Numbered from the stretch's first letter, positions 1 through 10,280 are shown. The stretch is 64,000 nt of DNA from Actinobacillus genomosp. 1 (GCF_029774175.1 NZ_CP103834.1:630501-694500), one strand, 5' to 3'. Notes: generated by a model not told the origin, from the letters alone. Translations and numbers: made by a program.

Positions 1-266
1 TTCAAGTTCAACGTAATGCTTTTGGGCGACAGGTTGATAGTTTCCAAACGGAATTAATGGTTAAAGGATTTGCCGAACCCTTTCCGGCGGTTTTTATTCG
101 TGCGCCTTATATAAGTGCGGTCGGAAATGAGGTGGAAGTATTGGCGGAATGGCAGGGCAAGATTGTCTTTGCCAAACAAGGTAATTTACTGGCTTGTGCA
201 TTTCATCCGGAATTAACTTCAGATAACCGTATTATGGCATTGTTGTTACAACAGATTAAAAGCTAG
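1..266 (+). CDS. pdxT: PdxT, glutaminase subunit of pyridoxal 5'-phosphate synthase (3' part only)
   Basis: The gene is cut by the window edge; the reading frame is open from base 3 to the TAG at 264-266, so about 87 C-terminal residues are visible. PdxT releases ammonia from glutamine for PdxS, which builds pyridoxal 5'-phosphate. The visible part carries the class I amidotransferase CAFHPEL motif, whose His and Glu complete the catalytic triad; the nucleophile Cys lies outside the window. An internal ATG at 57 is not the true start, because similarity to the family continues upstream of it. pdxS is expected just upstream, out of view. Confidence 0.88.
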   Translation, partial: QVQRNAFGRQVDSFQTELMVKGFAEPFPAVFIRAPYISAVGNEVEVLAEWQGKIVFAKQGNLLACAFHPELTSDNRIMALLLQQIKS

Positions 267-285
267 AGTAGTTTGTTGGCACTCG

Positions 286-304
286 GGACACCGTATAGGT
301 GTCC
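286..304 (+). terminator. Hairpin after pdxT
   Basis: A 7-bp perfect stem (GGACACC/GGTGTCC) with a 5-base loop lies 20 bases after the pdxT stop and is followed by a pyrimidine-rich stretch. The U-run is interrupted, so termination strength is uncertain. Confidence 0.55.
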
Positions 305-347
305 TTCTTCATTTTTAGCGATAAATATTTGCAAAAAATGCGGAAAA

Positions 348-872
348 TTAGACCGCTTGTTTTTGCTGCTTTTGTTCTTGGCGGCGGCGTTGAAAAAATC
401 GGCTGATTTTTTGGCTGCAATCTTTCGCTAATACTCCGCCTCGAATCTCAAGAAAGTGATTCATCTTATAATCTTCAAACAGATGAAATCTCGAGCCGAT
501 AGCACCGGTTTTATAATCGCTCGCACCGAAAACTAAGCGATGTAAACGGCTATGTAAAATCGCTCCGGCACACATAGTACAGGGTTCTAACGTAACATAC
601 AGTGTGCAATCTAGCAAACGATAGTTATTTTGTTCCTTACCTGCTTGGCGAATAGCGAGCATTTCCGCATGTGCACTGGGATCGGAAAGTTGAATTACTT
701 GATTCCAACCTTCGCCGATAATCTTCCCTTTGCTATCGACTAGCACCGCACCAACCGGAATTTCACCGATTGCTTCCGCACGATCAGCTAATTGCAATGC
801 ATATTGCATAAAGTGAATATCCTGTGCCGAAATAGCGAGAGAACATTGAGTCGTTTGAGGTTTGATAAACAT
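348..872 (-). CDS. tadA: TadA, tRNA-specific adenosine deaminase
   Basis: Deaminates A34 to inosine in the wobble position of tRNA-Arg(ACG). Counting from the ATG at 872 (174 aa), the zinc site is HAE (His68, with Glu70 as proton shuttle) plus PCTMC (Cys98, Cys101). The longer frame starting at 917 begins inside the deaD terminator, so the ATG at 872 or an internal Met (MQYALQLAD) is a better start. The gene lies downstream of deaD on the same strand. Its last codons (Gln-Ala-Val-stop) are spelled by an uptake sequence at 352-360. This variable tail is likely not part of the fold. Confidence 0.93.
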   Translation of the reverse strand: MFIKPQTTQCSLAISAQDIHFMQYALQLADRAEAIGEIPVGAVLVDSKGKIIGEGWNQVIQLSDPSAHAEMLAIRQAGKEQNNYRLLDCTLYVTLEPCTMCAGAILHSRLHRLVFGASDYKTGAIGSRFHLFEDYKMNHFLEIRGGVLAKDCSQKISRFFQRRRQEQKQQKQAV

Positions 873-916
873 AATAGTAAAAAGTAGTGAAAATTTAACC
901 GCTTGACTTAATAGCA

Positions 917-941
917 AAATGCCCCAAAAAATGGGGCATTT
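917..941 (-). terminator. Intrinsic terminator of deaD
   Basis: A perfect 9-bp stem (AAATGCCCC/GGGGCATTT) with a 7-base A/T loop, followed on the minus strand by TTTTG. It begins 16 bases after the deaD stop and separates deaD from tadA. Confidence 0.75.
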
Positions 942-956
942 AGTTAATAATATGAA

Positions 957-2816
957 TTAGTCGCGGCGACTACGACCTTTGTCGGCAAAACGTTTTTCTT
1001 TAAAACCGCCTTTTTTACGGTCGTTAAAGCCACCTTCACGACGGTCAGAACGGCCGCCACGATCTCCACGACGGTCATTACGATCATTTCTATCGTTACG
1101 GCGACCGCCACCACGGCGTTCTTCAAACGGTTGGCTGTTTACACCGCCAGCAGGGCCTAATAAAGACATTTGCATTTGTTTGTTTAATACGCGTGCTTTT
1201 TGAGCAAAGTGTTGCACGATGTGGTTCGGCATACCTTGAGGTAACTCAATGGTAGAGTAATTATCGTGTAATTTAATATGACCGATATAACGGCTGCTAA
1301 TATCGCCTTCGTTAGCGATAGCACCTACGATATGACGTACTTCAACACCGTCTTCACGGCCTAATTCGATACGGTATAAATCCATCGCTACACCGTTATT
1401 TTCACGATGTTCTCGACCGCCACGGCGTTCATCACGTCCACCACGGCTATCGTCACGATCTCTGCGTCCGCGTTCGCTACGTGCCGCACGAACTTCAGGA
1501 TCCGGTGGAAGAATCAGTTTTTGTTTATCTTGAAGCATCATCATCATCGCGGCCGCCAATTCTTCATGATCTTGGTCTGCAGTGAATAAATCCTCAAGTA
1601 ATTCACGATATTTTTCTAAATCATGATGCTCTAATTGTTTAGAAACACGTGCTTTGAATTTCTCACGACGTTTTTGCATTAGAATTTCATGATTTGGAAT
1701 CGGAACTTCATCAATCGGTTTTTTCATTAGATGTTCGATATTACGTAATAAACGGCGTTCACGCGGTTCTACGAATAATAATGCACGACCTGAACGACCT
1801 GCACGACCGGTACGACCGATACGGTGCACGTAAGATTCCGAATCTAACGGAATATCATAGTTGATTACAAGACTAATACGCTCAACGTCTAAACCACGAG
1901 CTGCCACATCAGTTGCAACAAGAATATCCAAACGACCGGATTTTAATTTATCTAACGTTTGCTCACGAGCTTGCTGAGTCATATCGCCGTTTAATGCTGC
2001 CGTACGATAACCGTTACGCTCACATAATTCGGTAATATCGATTGTGCCGGTTTTCGTACGAGTAAAGATGATTGCTGCATCAAATTCTTCCACTTCTAGG
2101 AAACGTAATAACGCATCGTTTTTACGGAAACCGTTTACTAACCAGTAGCTTTGTGTAATATCTGGCGCAGAACGTTGGGTCGCCTGAATTTTGACTTCTT
2201 GCGGATCTTTCATAAAACGGCGAGTAATGCGACGAATCGGCTCCGGCATGGTTGCGGAAAATAATGCGGTTTGGTGATTTTCCGGTAATTCCGCCATCAC
2301 GGTTTCAACATCGTCAATAAAGCCCATACGAAGCATTTCGTCCGCTTCATCCAATACGATAGATTGAAGGGCGGAAAGGTCTAATGTGCCGCGACGAATA
2401 TGGTCAAGAATACGACCAGGTGTACCGACGACAACTTGCGAGCCTTGTTTTAATGCACGTAATTGAATGTCATAACGCTGACCGCCGTAAACGGTAACAA
2501 CATTAATACCTTTCATATTTTTAGTAAATTGTTCGCACGCATCCGCCACTTGAATTGCAAGTTCACGAGTCGGTGCCATTACTAACATTTGCGGATGACG
2601 TTTAGATGAATCAATTTGCGCCAACAACGGTAAAGAGAATGCCGCTGTTTTACCGCTACCGGTTTGAGCCATACCGAGTACGTCGCGACCGGCTAATAAA
2701 TGAGGGATTGTTTCTTGTTGAATCGGCGATGGGTTTACAAACCCCATATCATTTACTGCATCAAGAATAGATTGTGGAAGACCAAGGTCTGCGAAAGTTA
2801 AAGAATTAGTTGTCAT
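957..2816 (-). CDS. deaD: DeaD (CsdA), ATP-dependent DEAD-box RNA helicase
   Basis: A cold-shock helicase that acts in ribosome assembly and mRNA decay. The 619 residues hold all core motifs: AQTGSGKT (50-57), PTREL, the DEAD box at 156-159, SAT, and HRIGRTGR. A DbpA-like RNA-binding domain follows at about 475-550. The last ~70 residues are a disordered Arg/Gly/Asp-rich tail with repeated RNDR/RRG units. Length and order match the E. coli protein (about 629 aa). The pnp-nlpI-deaD order, all leftward, is the conserved enterobacterial and Pasteurellaceae arrangement and supports a role alongside PNPase in RNA turnover. Confidence 0.96.
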   Translation of the reverse strand: MTTNSLTFADLGLPQSILDAVNDMGFVNPSPIQQETIPHLLAGRDVLGMAQTGSGKTAAFSLPLLAQIDSSKRHPQMLVMAPTRELAIQVADACEQFTKNMKGINVVTVYGGQRYDIQLRALKQGSQVVVGTPGRILDHIRRGTLDLSALQSIVLDEADEMLRMGFIDDVETVMAELPENHQTALFSATMPEPIRRITRRFMKDPQEVKIQATQRSAPDITQSYWLVNGFRKNDALLRFLEVEEFDAAIIFTRTKTGTIDITELCERNGYRTAALNGDMTQQAREQTLDKLKSGRLDILVATDVAARGLDVERISLVINYDIPLDSESYVHRIGRTGRAGRSGRALLFVEPRERRLLRNIEHLMKKPIDEVPIPNHEILMQKRREKFKARVSKQLEHHDLEKYRELLEDLFTADQDHEELAAAMMMMLQDKQKLILPPDPEVRAARSERGRRDRDDSRGGRDERRGGREHRENNGVAMDLYRIELGREDGVEVRHIVGAIANEGDISSRYIGHIKLHDNYSTIELPQGMPNHIVQHFAQKARVLNKQMQMSLLGPAGGVNSQPFEERRGGGRRNDRNDRNDRRGDRGGRSDRREGGFNDRKKGGFKEKRFADKGRSRRD

Positions 2817-2852
2817 AAAAAACCATAAATAATAATAGACAATAGACTATTT

Positions 2853-2881
2853 CGAATAAATATAAAAAATATATTTATTCG
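2853..2881 (-). promoter_or_regulatory. Perfect AT-rich dyad upstream of deaD
   Basis: Twelve-base arms (CGAATAAATATA and its exact complement) flank five A residues, 37 bases before the deaD ATG. It would form a weak, temperature-sensitive stem in the mRNA leader if transcription starts upstream. Role unknown; DeaD is a cold-shock protein in E. coli, so leader control is plausible but not shown. Confidence 0.5.
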
Positions 2882-2985
2882 TCCATATCCATCATCAATT
2901 GATAGAAATTGTTGAGTATTTAGGAAAGAAAAAATGAAATAAAGAAGCAATATCAAATGCTTTTAACAAATTGTCCCAAGAGTAT

Positions 2986-3027
2986 AAGCGGTCTGTTTTA
3001 CAAAAAAATCGTAAAATTAGACCGCTT
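2986..3027 (-). terminator. Paired uptake-sequence hairpin between nlpI and deaD
   Basis: Nine-base arms AAGCGGTCT/AGACCGCTT enclose a second inner stem (TTTTAC/GTAAAA). The arms are inverted copies of most of the uptake-sequence core. It starts 9 bases after the nlpI stop and probably ends that transcript or stabilises its 3' end. Confidence 0.6.
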
Positions 3028-3035
3028 CATTCGTC

Positions 3036-3977
3036 CTAATTTTTCCCAACAACGGGATCATCTTGAACTACTACATTGCTACCGCCACGGAGCTGAGAGA
3101 GTTCAAATAGGGCAAAACGATACTCAACAAAGTTAAACACTTGATTTGCAAGAGAGAGACGGAAAAGCGTGGTCGCTTCATCCGTTTTATTTAATTTGAG
3201 TTTTTGTTTTGCTAAATAAAAATATGTTTCAGTTAAAATTTCTGCATAAGAAGCAGTATTAGGTTGTGCTTCTGCATCCATTCTAGCACGAAGTTCGCCT
3301 AGAGTTAAGTCCCCTAAGAAATAATGTACAACATTTGTTCCCCAAAATTCCGGAGAAAGCGTTTTAGCACGCGTAATTAAGTTGTTTTTTGCTTCTGTAG
3401 GTTTAAGTTCCAACTCATTGAAATATAACCATAATGTTCGGTATGGATCTTGTTTTTCCGCTTCATAAAAGCGTAATAAATCACGCTCGGCTTCAGAATA
3501 ACGACCGCTATAATAAAAAGCTAACCCGCGATTAAGATAGGTATAATTATAGTTCGGATCTAATTCCAATACCGCATTAAAGGCATCAATCGCACTGTCA
3601 TAATCATCTTCAAGTAACAGATATAGCCCCATATAGTTATAAGCGGCAACCATTTTCTGGTTCAATCCGATAGCTTGAGTAAAATCATAGCGTGCAAGCG
3701 ACCAAAGCCCTAGACTGTCATAGAGTACACCGCGTTCAAAGTGAAGAGCGGCACGTTCGTCCGGATTTAATTTGGCTTCTTGTAGTACTTGCGTTAAACG
3801 AACTACCATTACTTCTTGTTCAAAGCGTAATTGAGGGTTTAATTCGGCTAAAGCTAAACGATTGGAAGAAACCATTTCCGACGAGTGACGGCTGATACAA
3901 CCGGTCAGAAATAGTAACGCCAAAAGATTAAGCATCAAGAAGCGAAGATGAAACACTTTAAAAATCAGTAAAAACAT
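3036..3977 (-). CDS. nlpI: NlpI, outer-membrane TPR lipoprotein
   Basis: NlpI is an adaptor that holds peptidoglycan hydrolases such as MepS and the protease Prc. The N-terminus is hydrophobic and ends in the lipobox LTGC, followed by tetratricopeptide-like repeats (for example the stretches around RGVLYDSLGLWSLARYDF and YNYTYLNRGLAFYYSGRY). The frame is open to a TTG at 4019, but the ATG at 3977 gives a more sensible signal peptide with Cys at residue 27; a shorter start at 3935 leaves only 12 residues before the Cys. It lies between pnp and deaD as in E. coli. A MepS-like candidate partner is encoded at 55934 in this window. Confidence 0.92.
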   Translation of the reverse strand: MFLLIFKVFHLRFLMLNLLALLFLTGCISRHSSEMVSSNRLALAELNPQLRFEQEVMVVRLTQVLQEAKLNPDERAALHFERGVLYDSLGLWSLARYDFTQAIGLNQKMVAAYNYMGLYLLLEDDYDSAIDAFNAVLELDPNYNYTYLNRGLAFYYSGRYSEAERDLLRFYEAEKQDPYRTLWLYFNELELKPTEAKNNLITRAKTLSPEFWGTNVVHYFLGDLTLGELRARMDAEAQPNTASYAEILTETYFYLAKQKLKLNKTDEATTLFRLSLANQVFNFVEYRFALFELSQLRGGSNVVVQDDPVVGKN

Positions 3978-4002
3978 TAGGTAAGTAGCCTTTGAGAAAA
4001 TA

Positions 4003-4032
4003 TATCTACCTTCACGCAATGGAAGGTAGATA
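4003..4032 (-). repeat. Hairpin between pnp and nlpI
   Basis: Perfect 11-base arms (TATCTACCTTC and complement) with an 8-base loop begin 9 bases after the pnp stop. The following minus-strand sequence has only a short U-run. It could be a leaky terminator, or an RNA-processing or stability hairpin that sets the pnp:nlpI ratio. Confidence 0.6.
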
Positions 4033-4040
4033 TTCTGTCA

Positions 4041-6188
4041 TTAAATCTCAGTTTGTGGTTCTGATGAAACTTCCGCTTCTTCAGCTACGTTTTCGGCAAC
4101 AGGGGTATCGTTATTAATATCTTTCATTGTTAAACGAATACGGTTTTGACGATCGATCTCAACTACTTTCACAGTCACTTCTTGACCTACGCTTAAGTAA
4201 TCGGCTACACGTTCAACACGTTCATTCGTAATTTGTGAAATATGCACTAAGCCTTCTTTGCCACCTAAGATAGAAACAAAGGCGCCGAAATCAACGACAC
4301 GTGTAACTTTACCTTTGTAGATTGCGTTCACTTCAACTTCAGCCACGATGTCTTCGATACGAGCCATTACTGCTTTTGCCGCATTGTTATCGGTTGCGGC
4401 AATTTTAACCGTACCGTCGTCATCAATATCAATCGAAGTACCGGTTTCTTCGGTTAATGCACGAATTACCGCACCGCCTTTACCGATAACGTCTTTGATT
4501 TTCTTCGGATCAATTTTCATCGTATGGATACGAGGCGCAAAATCAGAAATGTCTGCACGAGGTGCAGGAATCGCTTGTTCCATCACGCTTAAAATGTGCA
4601 TACGCGCACCTTTTGCTTGATTTAATGCGATTTGCATAATTTCCGGTGTGATACCTTCGATTTTAATGTCCATTTGAAGTGCGGTAACACCTTCACGCGT
4701 ACCGGCTACTTTAAAGTCCATATCGCCTAAGTGGTCTTCATCACCTAAGATATCCGAAAGTACTACGAATTTTTCTTCTTCTTTCACTAAGCCCATTGCG
4801 ATACCCGCAACCGCCGCTTTAATAGGCACGCCGGCATCCATTAACGCTAAAGAAGCACCACATACGGAAGCCATTGAAGACGAACCGTTTGATTCGGTAA
4901 TTTCAGATACCACACGAACTACATACGGAAACTCTTCCGCAGTCGGCATTACCGCTAACACACCGCGTTTTGCTAAACGACCGTGGCCGATTTCACGACG
5001 TTTCGGCGAACCGATACGACCCGTTTCACCGACAGAGTACGGAGGGAAGTTATAGTGGAATAAGAAACGGTCCGATTTCTCGCCGGTTAATTCGTCAATA
5101 ATTTGTGCATCGCGCTCAGTGCCTAAGGTTGCAACCGCTAATGCTTGCGTTTCACCACGGGTGAAGATTGCAGAACCGTGCGTACGAGGTAATACGCCGG
5201 TGCAAATGTCTAATGCGCGAACGGTATCTACCGTACGACCGTCAATACGCGGCTCGCCGGCAATGATACGACCGCGAACAATAGAACTTTCTAATGCGGT
5301 AATAATATCGATAATCGCACCTTCCGAAACAGTTTCGTCTTGTGCGGTTAATTGTGCGATAACATCCGCTTTAATTGCATCAATTTGTTCGTAACGCGCT
5401 TGTTTTTCTGTAATACGATACGCATCGCCGATACGAGCTTCCGCTAACGCTTTTACTTGATTGATTAATGCAGTATTCGGTTCCGGTGCAACCCAATCCC
5501 AACGTGGTTTGCCCGCTTCTTTTACGAATTCTTTGATGTTTTCAATTACTACTTGTTGTTGCTGATGACCGAATACGACTGCGGATAACATTTGTTCTTC
5601 AGAAAGAATATCCGCTTCCGATTCAACCATTAATACCGCTTTATCCGTCCCTGCTACTACAAGGTCTAAGCGACTGATTTTTTGTTCTGAAGTGGTCGGG
5701 TTTAATACGAATTGATCATTGATAAAACCGACACGAGCAGCACCGATAGGGCCGTTGAACGGTACGCCTGATAATGAAAGTGCGGCGGAAGCACCAATCA
5801 TTGCCACTAAATCCGGGCTGATTTGCGGATTCACCGAAACAACCGTAGCAATCACTTGAATTTCGTTAAAGAAACCTTCTGGGAAAAGCGGACGCACAGG
5901 ACGGTCGATTAAACGAGCGATTAATGTTTCGCCTTCTGACGGACGACCTTCACGTTTGAAGAAACCGCCCGGAATACGACCTGCCGCATAAGTACGTTCT
6001 TGGTAATCAACTGTTAAAGGGAAAAAGTCTTGACCTTCTTTGACATCTTTTTTGGCCACAACGGTTACGAATACGGTTGTATCGTCCATGCTCGCCATAA
6101 CGGCTGCCGTTGCTTGACGTGCGATAGCACCTGTTTCTAAGGTTACGGTATGCTGACCGTATTTAAATTGTTTAACAATTGGATTCAT
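4041..6188 (-). CDS. pnp: Polynucleotide phosphorylase
   Basis: A 3'-to-5' phosphorolytic exoribonuclease of the degradosome and mRNA decay. The 715 residues contain two RNase PH-like domains separated by a helical domain, then a KH domain (motif [19 protein letters not shown], about residues 555-610) and an S1 domain (about 620-690) beginning [16 protein letters not shown]. Length matches E. coli PNPase (711 aa). The first gene of the leftward pnp-nlpI-deaD cluster, it has no rpsO immediately upstream, and its leader holds a long hairpin described separately. Confidence 0.97.
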   Translation of the reverse strand: MNPIVKQFKYGQHTVTLETGAIARQATAAVMASMDDTTVFVTVVAKKDVKEGQDFFPLTVDYQERTYAAGRIPGGFFKREGRPSEGETLIARLIDRPVRPLFPEGFFNEIQVIATVVSVNPQISPDLVAMIGASAALSLSGVPFNGPIGAARVGFINDQFVLNPTTSEQKISRLDLVVAGTDKAVLMVESEADILSEEQMLSAVVFGHQQQQVVIENIKEFVKEAGKPRWDWVAPEPNTALINQVKALAEARIGDAYRITEKQARYEQIDAIKADVIAQLTAQDETVSEGAIIDIITALESSIVRGRIIAGEPRIDGRTVDTVRALDICTGVLPRTHGSAIFTRGETQALAVATLGTERDAQIIDELTGEKSDRFLFHYNFPPYSVGETGRIGSPKRREIGHGRLAKRGVLAVMPTAEEFPYVVRVVSEITESNGSSSMASVCGASLALMDAGVPIKAAVAGIAMGLVKEEEKFVVLSDILGDEDHLGDMDFKVAGTREGVTALQMDIKIEGITPEIMQIALNQAKGARMHILSVMEQAIPAPRADISDFAPRIHTMKIDPKKIKDVIGKGGAVIRALTEETGTSIDIDDDGTVKIAATDNNAAKAVMARIEDIVAEVEVNAIYKGKVTRVVDFGAFVSILGGKEGLVHISQITNERVERVADYLSVGQEVTVKVVEIDRQNRIRLTMKDINNDTPVAENVAEEAEVSSEPQTEI

Positions 6189-6243
6189 TTTGACATTCCT
6201 ATTAATTTTATTACTTTATATTTGTTTTATTTCTTTAAATTGC

Positions 6244-6301
6244 GACTAGCAAAAATTCTCTAATCAATTTGATTTTATTTAGCAGAAAATTTTTGATAGC
6301 C
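6244..6301 (-). promoter_or_regulatory. Long imperfect stem-loop in the pnp leader
   Basis: Two 18-base arms (6244-6261 and 6284-6301) are complementary at 15 of 18 positions around a 22-base loop, about 55 bases upstream of the pnp ATG. In E. coli, pnp is autoregulated by RNase III cutting a long leader stem followed by PNPase action. This structure sits in the right place for the same control; that it is an RNase III site is inference. Confidence 0.55.
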
Positions 6302-6333
6302 GCCTCTCTAAAAATAAGAAACAAAACGAATCT

Positions 6334-6339
6334 ATTATA
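6334..6339 (-). promoter_or_regulatory. pnp: Candidate -10 element of the pnp promoter
   Basis: A consensus TATAAT (minus strand) preceded by TG. No good -35 box is visible 16-18 bases upstream. Transcription from here would begin just before the leader hairpin. Confidence 0.4.
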
Positions 6340-6482
6340 CAGAAAGTTTTATAGAAAATCGCCTATTATTTTAGAGCTTGTAAGATTTTTACAAAATCAG
6401 ACCGCTTAGCTTTTTTGAGGTGGACAGATATCCATAAATCATAGAAAATAAACGGTCTTTTTTACTAAATAATTTGCAAAAA

Positions 6483-8729
6483 ATGAGTACAGAAATCAAT
6501 TACGAAGGCGTGGAGCAAATGCCGATTAAGCGTTTCACCGAAGACGCTTACCTCAACTATTCGATGTACGTCATTATGGACCGTGCTTTGCCGTTTATCG
6601 GCGACGGTTTAAAACCCGTACAACGCCGTATTATTTATGCAATGTCCGAGTTAGGCTTAAATGCTTCGGCAAAATATAAAAAATCGGCACGTACCGTCGG
6701 GGACGTGTTAGGTAAATTCCATCCGCACGGCGATAGTGCTTGTTATGAAGCGATGGTATTAATGGCACAGCCGTTCTCTTATCGCTATCCGCTTATTGAC
6801 GGACAAGGAAACTGGGGTGCACCTGACGATCCTAAATCTTTTGCTGCAATGCGTTATACCGAATCAAAACTGTCGAAAATGGCAGAGGTGTTACTGGGCG
6901 AATTAGGACAAGGTACAGTTGATTACCAACTGAATTTTGATGGTTCGCTTGAAGAACCGAAATATTTACCGGCACGTTTACCGCATATTTTGCTAAATGG
7001 CACGATGGGGATTGCAGTCGGTATGGCAACCGATATTCCGCCGCACAATATCAATGAATTAGCCGAAGCGAGCGTAATGTTGTTGGAAAACCCGAAAGCA
7101 AGTTTTGCCGAATTAATGACGGTGGTACAAGGTCCGGATTATCCGACCGAAGCGGAAATTATTACGCCTAAAGCCGATATTGCCAAAATGTATGAGCAAG
7201 GTAAAGGCTCAATCAAAATGCGTGCGGTATGGAAAAAAGAAGACGGCGAAATTGTGATTTCGGCATTACCGCATCAAGCTTCACCGTCAAAAGTGATTGA
7301 GCAAATCGCAACGCAAATGCGTAATAAAAAATTGCCGATGGTGGATGATATTCGTGATGAATCGGATCACGAAAACCCTATTCGTATCGTGATTGTACCT
7401 CGCTCAAATCGTATTGATTTTGAAGCGTTAATGGATCATTTATTTGCCACAACCGATCTTGAGAAAAGCTATCGCGTCAATATGAATATGATCGGGCTGG
7501 ACGGTAAACCGGCGGTGAAAAATCTGCACACGATTTTAACCGAATGGCTAATGTTCCGCCGTACTACGGTAACGCGCCGTTTAAGTTACCGTTTAGATAA
7601 AATTTTAAACCGCTTGCATATTTTAGACGGTTTGATGATCGCTTTCCTGAATATTGATGAAGTGATCGAAATTATCCGCAATGAAGATGAACCGAAAACG
7701 GCATTAATGGCTCGCTTTAATTTAAGTGAAGTACAAGCCGAAGCGATTTTAAATTTACGCTTACGTCATTTGGCAAAATTAGAAGAACACGAATTGCAGG
7801 CGGAAAAATCACAGCTTGAAAAAGAGCGTGATGAATTGCAATTAACGCTTGGTTCGGAACGCCGTTTAAATACGCTGATTAAAAAAGAAATTCAGGCGGA
7901 TGCAAAAGCGTTTGCCAGCCCACGCCGTTCGCCATTGGTTGAACGTGCTGAAGCGAAAGCAATTTCTGAAAGTGACTTAACCCCGACTGAAGATGTTACG
8001 GTGATTCTATCGGAAAAAGGCTGGGTACGTTGTGCGAAAGGGCATGATATTGACGTGCAAGGCTTAAGTTATCGTGCCGGTGATGGTTATCTTTCACATG
8101 CATATGGCAGAAGTAATCAGCCGGTCGTGTTTCTCGATAGCACGGGGCGAGCTTATGCGCTTGATCCGACTTCGCTACCATCGGCACGTTCTCAAGGCGA
8201 ACCGCTCACCGGTAAGATTACTTTGCCGGAAGGGGCAACCGTTCAGCAAGTATTAATGGCGAACTCGGAAACTAAAGTCCTGATGGCATCAGATTCCGGC
8301 TATGGCTTTATTTGTAGCTTTGAAGATTTAGTTTCTCGCAATAAAGCGGGTAAAGCAGTCATTTCTTTAACCGAAAATGCCAAAGTGCTGCCACCGCAAT
8401 TAATTGATAATGAAACTGAACTTTCACTTGTCGCAATGAGTAGTGTCGGACGAATGTTAGTATTCCCGATCACCGAATTGCCACAGCTTTCGAAAGGTAA
8501 AGGGAATAAGATTATCAATATTTCCGCACAGGCGGCAAAAGAAGGTAATGAATTGCTTGCCCGTTTATTACTGGTTAAACCGATACAATCGTTAGTGTTT
8601 GTTTCCGGCAAACGCAAAATTACCCTTAAACCGAGTGATATTGATAATTACCGTGGTGAACGTGCAAGAAAAGGTTCTCAACTTGTAAGAGGCCTAAGCG
8701 CGACTTCGACAGTGGAAATTGTAGACTAA
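6483..8729 (+). CDS. parC: ParC, DNA topoisomerase IV subunit A
   Basis: The breakage-reunion subunit that decatenates sister chromosomes with ParE. From the ATG at 6483 the protein has 748 residues; an ATG at 6474 adds three, but MSTEINYEG is the more family-like start. The N-terminal GyrA-type domain holds the catalytic Tyr in AAMRYTESK (about Tyr125) and the quinolone region [12 protein letters not shown], with Ser85 and Glu89. The C-terminal part is a beta-pinwheel-type domain. parE is not adjacent. The mukF gene follows 140 bases downstream, so two chromosome-segregation loci are neighbours. Confidence 0.97.
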   Translation: MSTEINYEGVEQMPIKRFTEDAYLNYSMYVIMDRALPFIGDGLKPVQRRIIYAMSELGLNASAKYKKSARTVGDVLGKFHPHGDSACYEAMVLMAQPFSYRYPLIDGQGNWGAPDDPKSFAAMRYTESKLSKMAEVLLGELGQGTVDYQLNFDGSLEEPKYLPARLPHILLNGTMGIAVGMATDIPPHNINELAEASVMLLENPKASFAELMTVVQGPDYPTEAEIITPKADIAKMYEQGKGSIKMRAVWKKEDGEIVISALPHQASPSKVIEQIATQMRNKKLPMVDDIRDESDHENPIRIVIVPRSNRIDFEALMDHLFATTDLEKSYRVNMNMIGLDGKPAVKNLHTILTEWLMFRRTTVTRRLSYRLDKILNRLHILDGLMIAFLNIDEVIEIIRNEDEPKTALMARFNLSEVQAEAILNLRLRHLAKLEEHELQAEKSQLEKERDELQLTLGSERRLNTLIKKEIQADAKAFASPRRSPLVERAEAKAISESDLTPTEDVTVILSEKGWVRCAKGHDIDVQGLSYRAGDGYLSHAYGRSNQPVVFLDSTGRAYALDPTSLPSARSQGEPLTGKITLPEGATVQQVLMANSETKVLMASDSGYGFICSFEDLVSRNKAGKAVISLTENAKVLPPQLIDNETELSLVAMSSVGRMLVFPITELPQLSKGKGNKIINISAQAAKEGNELLARLLLVKPIQSLVFVSGKRKITLKPSDIDNYRGERARKGSQLVRGLSATSTVEIVD

Positions 8730-8747
8730 TTATTTCCTCATCAGACA

Positions 8748-8789
8748 AACGGTCAAATTTCGTAAAAACTTTGCGGAATTTGATCGCTT
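8748..8789 (+). terminator. Terminator of parC, uptake-sequence-like dyad
   Basis: An imperfect inverted repeat (AAACGGTCAAATT/AATTTGATCGCTT) is followed by a run of seven T. It starts about 19 bases after the parC stop. The arms are degenerate members of the intergenic dyad family found elsewhere in the window. Confidence 0.7.
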
Positions 8790-8869
8790 CTTTTTTTGAT
8801 TTCATTCCTATTTGATTCACATTCCTGTACAATAAACACCATTTTTTCATCAACAAACGATAAAGCTGT

Positions 8870-10201
8870 ATGCAAAACGAATTGGCACAGACAATCCCAG
8901 AACTGATCAACTGGACGAAAGAGCGAGAATTCTCTCTTTCGCTCTCTTCTGATCGCCTTGCCTTTCTCTTGGCGATTTCCATTTACAATAACGAACAAAC
9001 GGACGGAGAACTTCTCGAAAGTGATCTAGTGGATCTTTTTCGTTATGTTTCTGAGGCATTCGACCAAGCGGAAGCCACCCTTACACAACGTGCCAATAAT
9101 GCGATTAACGATTTAGTTAAGCAGCGTTTTCTTAACCGTTTTTCCAGCGAATTTACCGAAGGTTTAGCCATTTATCGTATCACGCCATTAGGTGTGGGTG
9201 TGGCGGATTATTACGTGCGTCAGCGAGAGTTTTCTACCTTACGTTTATCCATTCAGCTTTCAATTGTAGCAGACGAGATTCAGCGTGCTTCATCGGCGGC
9301 GGAAGAGGGCGGTGACGAGCGTTTTTGGCGCAATAACGTATTTGCACCGCTTAAATATTCGGTAGCGGAAATTTTCGATAGTATCGATCTTTCCCAACGT
9401 ATGATGGATGAAAACCAACATCAAATTCGTGAGCGAATTGCCGAGCTATTAAGTCAAAATTGGCATGAAGCGATTCTTAGTTGTGAACAATTACTGGACG
9501 AAACCTCGGGTAATTTACGTGAGCTACAAGATACGCTTAATGCGGCAGGTGACAAGTTACAGGCGCAATTACTGCGTATTCAAAGCTGCTTGATTGGGCG
9601 TGATGATTTGGATTTTGTCGATCAACTGATTGTCAATCTGCAAAACAAATTAGACCGTATCATTAGCTGGGGGCAACAAGCGATTGACCTGTGGATCGGT
9701 TATGATCGCCACGTTCATAAATTTATTCGTACGGCGATTGATATGGATAAAAACCGTGTATTCGGTCAGCGTTTACGCCAATCTATTCAAGATTATTTCA
9801 ATGCACCTTGGTTACTTTATACTGCGAAAGCGGAATCACTATTAGATCTACGTGACGATGAAACGATGCTGAATGAGGCGGAAGCGGTCGGTGAGTTGCC
9901 GAGCGAATTGGAATACGAGTCGCTTTCAGATGTTCAAGAACAGATTATCAGTGTAATGCAAGCGCATTTAGCACCGTTTAGGGCAGAAGACAAACCAATC
10001 GATCTTGGTGCGGTATTACGTGAGCAACTGGCACTTTATCCGCAATCTCGTCATTTTGATGTGGCACGAATTATTGTGGATCAAGCGGTAAAACTCGGTA
10101 TGGCAAGCCTCGATAGCCAAGCGGTTTACCCAGAGTGGCAAGCAATTAATGATAAGGGTGCAGAAGTTCAGGCGAACGTAATCGACCAATATAACAAATA
10201 G
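8870..10201 (+). CDS. mukF: MukF, kleisin subunit of the MukBEF condensin
   Basis: MukF bridges the MukB heads and binds MukE dimers; the complex compacts and segregates the chromosome. The 443 residues match the usual ~440 aa. The N-terminal winged-helix dimerisation domain (starting [20 protein letters not shown]), a central helical region, and a C-terminal MukB-binding part ([21 protein letters not shown]) are recognisable. It is first in the muk operon. Its TAG stop overlaps the first base of a palindromic element that separates it from mukE; in many relatives mukF and mukE lie much closer. Confidence 0.96.
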   Translation: MQNELAQTIPELINWTKEREFSLSLSSDRLAFLLAISIYNNEQTDGELLESDLVDLFRYVSEAFDQAEATLTQRANNAINDLVKQRFLNRFSSEFTEGLAIYRITPLGVGVADYYVRQREFSTLRLSIQLSIVADEIQRASSAAEEGGDERFWRNNVFAPLKYSVAEIFDSIDLSQRMMDENQHQIRERIAELLSQNWHEAILSCEQLLDETSGNLRELQDTLNAAGDKLQAQLLRIQSCLIGRDDLDFVDQLIVNLQNKLDRIISWGQQAIDLWIGYDRHVHKFIRTAIDMDKNRVFGQRLRQSIQDYFNAPWLLYTAKAESLLDLRDDETMLNEAEAVGELPSELEYESLSDVQEQIISVMQAHLAPFRAEDKPIDLGAVLREQLALYPQSRHFDVARIIVDQAVKLGMASLDSQAVYPEWQAINDKGAEVQANVIDQYNK

Positions 10202-10269
10202 TAGGGTGGGCATTTTGCCCACCATTGGAAAAACAGAAAGTTTAATGGTAGGCAAAATGCCTGCCCTAC
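10201..10269 (+). repeat. REPIN-like double palindrome between mukF and mukE
   Basis: Two 23-base arms (10201-10223 and 10247-10269) are inverted copies matching at 20 of 23 positions. Each arm is itself a hairpin: GGTGGGCA-TTT-TGCCCACC on the left and GGTAGGCA-AAA-TGCCTGCC on the right. Arms start and end with GTAGGG/CCCTAC, a hallmark recalled from REP sequences mobilised by RAYT transposases in gammaproteobacteria. No RAYT gene is present here. The element fills almost the whole mukF-mukE gap. Confidence 0.75.
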
Positions 10270-10280
10270 GAGAGTAAAAT

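Noticed and set aside
944..1203. Small open frames on both strands over the 3' end of deaD
   Set aside because: They are frame shadows of the repetitive Arg/Gly-rich DeaD tail, with low-complexity translations and no ribosome site.
4348..5394. Rightward open frames of 90-91 codons inside pnp
   Set aside because: They lie antisense to a complete essential gene and have compositions typical of shadow frames.
8626..8998. Two leftward open frames between parC and mukF
   Set aside because: They overlap both flanking genes, read through the parC terminator dyad, and show no family features.
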